Notes under the pieces: model-generated
Database searches by the model: none
The model's input: only the letters and a program-made list of their open reading frames with translations
What the model was told of the DNA's origin: nothing
Made by a program: the position numbers and the translations under genes
Shown: positions 8,281 through 8,298 of the stretch, one piece after another
Numbering within the stretch: the first letter of the stretch is position 1
Layout of the letters: the number at the start of each line of letters is the position of its first letter
NCBI GenBank assembly: GCA_009699765.1
Contig: WLNN01000053.1
Span: 1 to 8,298 of the forward strand
Direction of reading: 5' to 3'
From: Actinomycetota bacterium
Lineage (GTDB): Bacteria > Actinomycetota > Actinomycetes > Nanopelagicales > Nanopelagicaceae
Length of the DNA stretch: 8,298 bases

Positions 8281-8298
8281 ATCTTTGTATTTCAGGGA

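Overview
The window looks like chromosomal DNA of a moderate- to low-GC actinobacterium. The marker genes are an FprA-type ferredoxin/adrenodoxin-NADP reductase and a GuaB1-type IMP dehydrogenase-related protein, both characteristically actinobacterial, and two genes use TTG starts. The base composition is far below the GC of Streptomyces or Mycobacterium, so a streamlined freshwater lineage (acI/Nanopelagicales-like) is a reasonable inference, but nothing here proves it.

Left part (1-5700), core-like. A minus-strand class I tRNA (28-100) has an arginine-type body but an AAG anticodon. It lies downstream of fprA (146-1420, minus). A divergent intergenic region (1421-1557) separates fprA from a tight plus-strand signalling operon: an exported, cysteine-free, sulfite-oxidase-fold-like protein (1558-2088), a two-transmembrane sensor histidine kinase (2090-3556) and an OmpR/PhoB-type response regulator (3549-4235). 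This operon meets the convergent guaB1 gene (4232-5668, minus) with interlocking stop codons. A tRNA-Ser(GCU) (5701-5792, minus) lies just upstream of guaB1.

Right part (5793-8298), accessory-like. Everything here reads on the minus strand. In transcription order there is an unrecognised protein that may continue past the window edge (7897-8280), an excisionase/MerR-like small helix-turn-helix protein (7642-7887), a 31-codon ORF that starts directly at the preceding stop (TAAATG), a 51-codon ORF coupled to it through ATGA, and then a 483-residue protein. That protein has six tandem 60-residue four-cysteine zinc-binding repeats followed by a GIY-YIG-like nuclease domain. A hairpin separates it from tRNA-Ser. 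The layout resembles the end of a small integrated element or satellite beside a tRNA gene, although no integrase and no convincing attachment-site pair is visible.

The most notable observations are the arginine-bodied tRNA with a leucine (AAG) anticodon, the modular zinc-repeat/GIY-YIG protein with its coupled micro-operon, and the cofactor-less SUOX-like protein paired with a two-component system.
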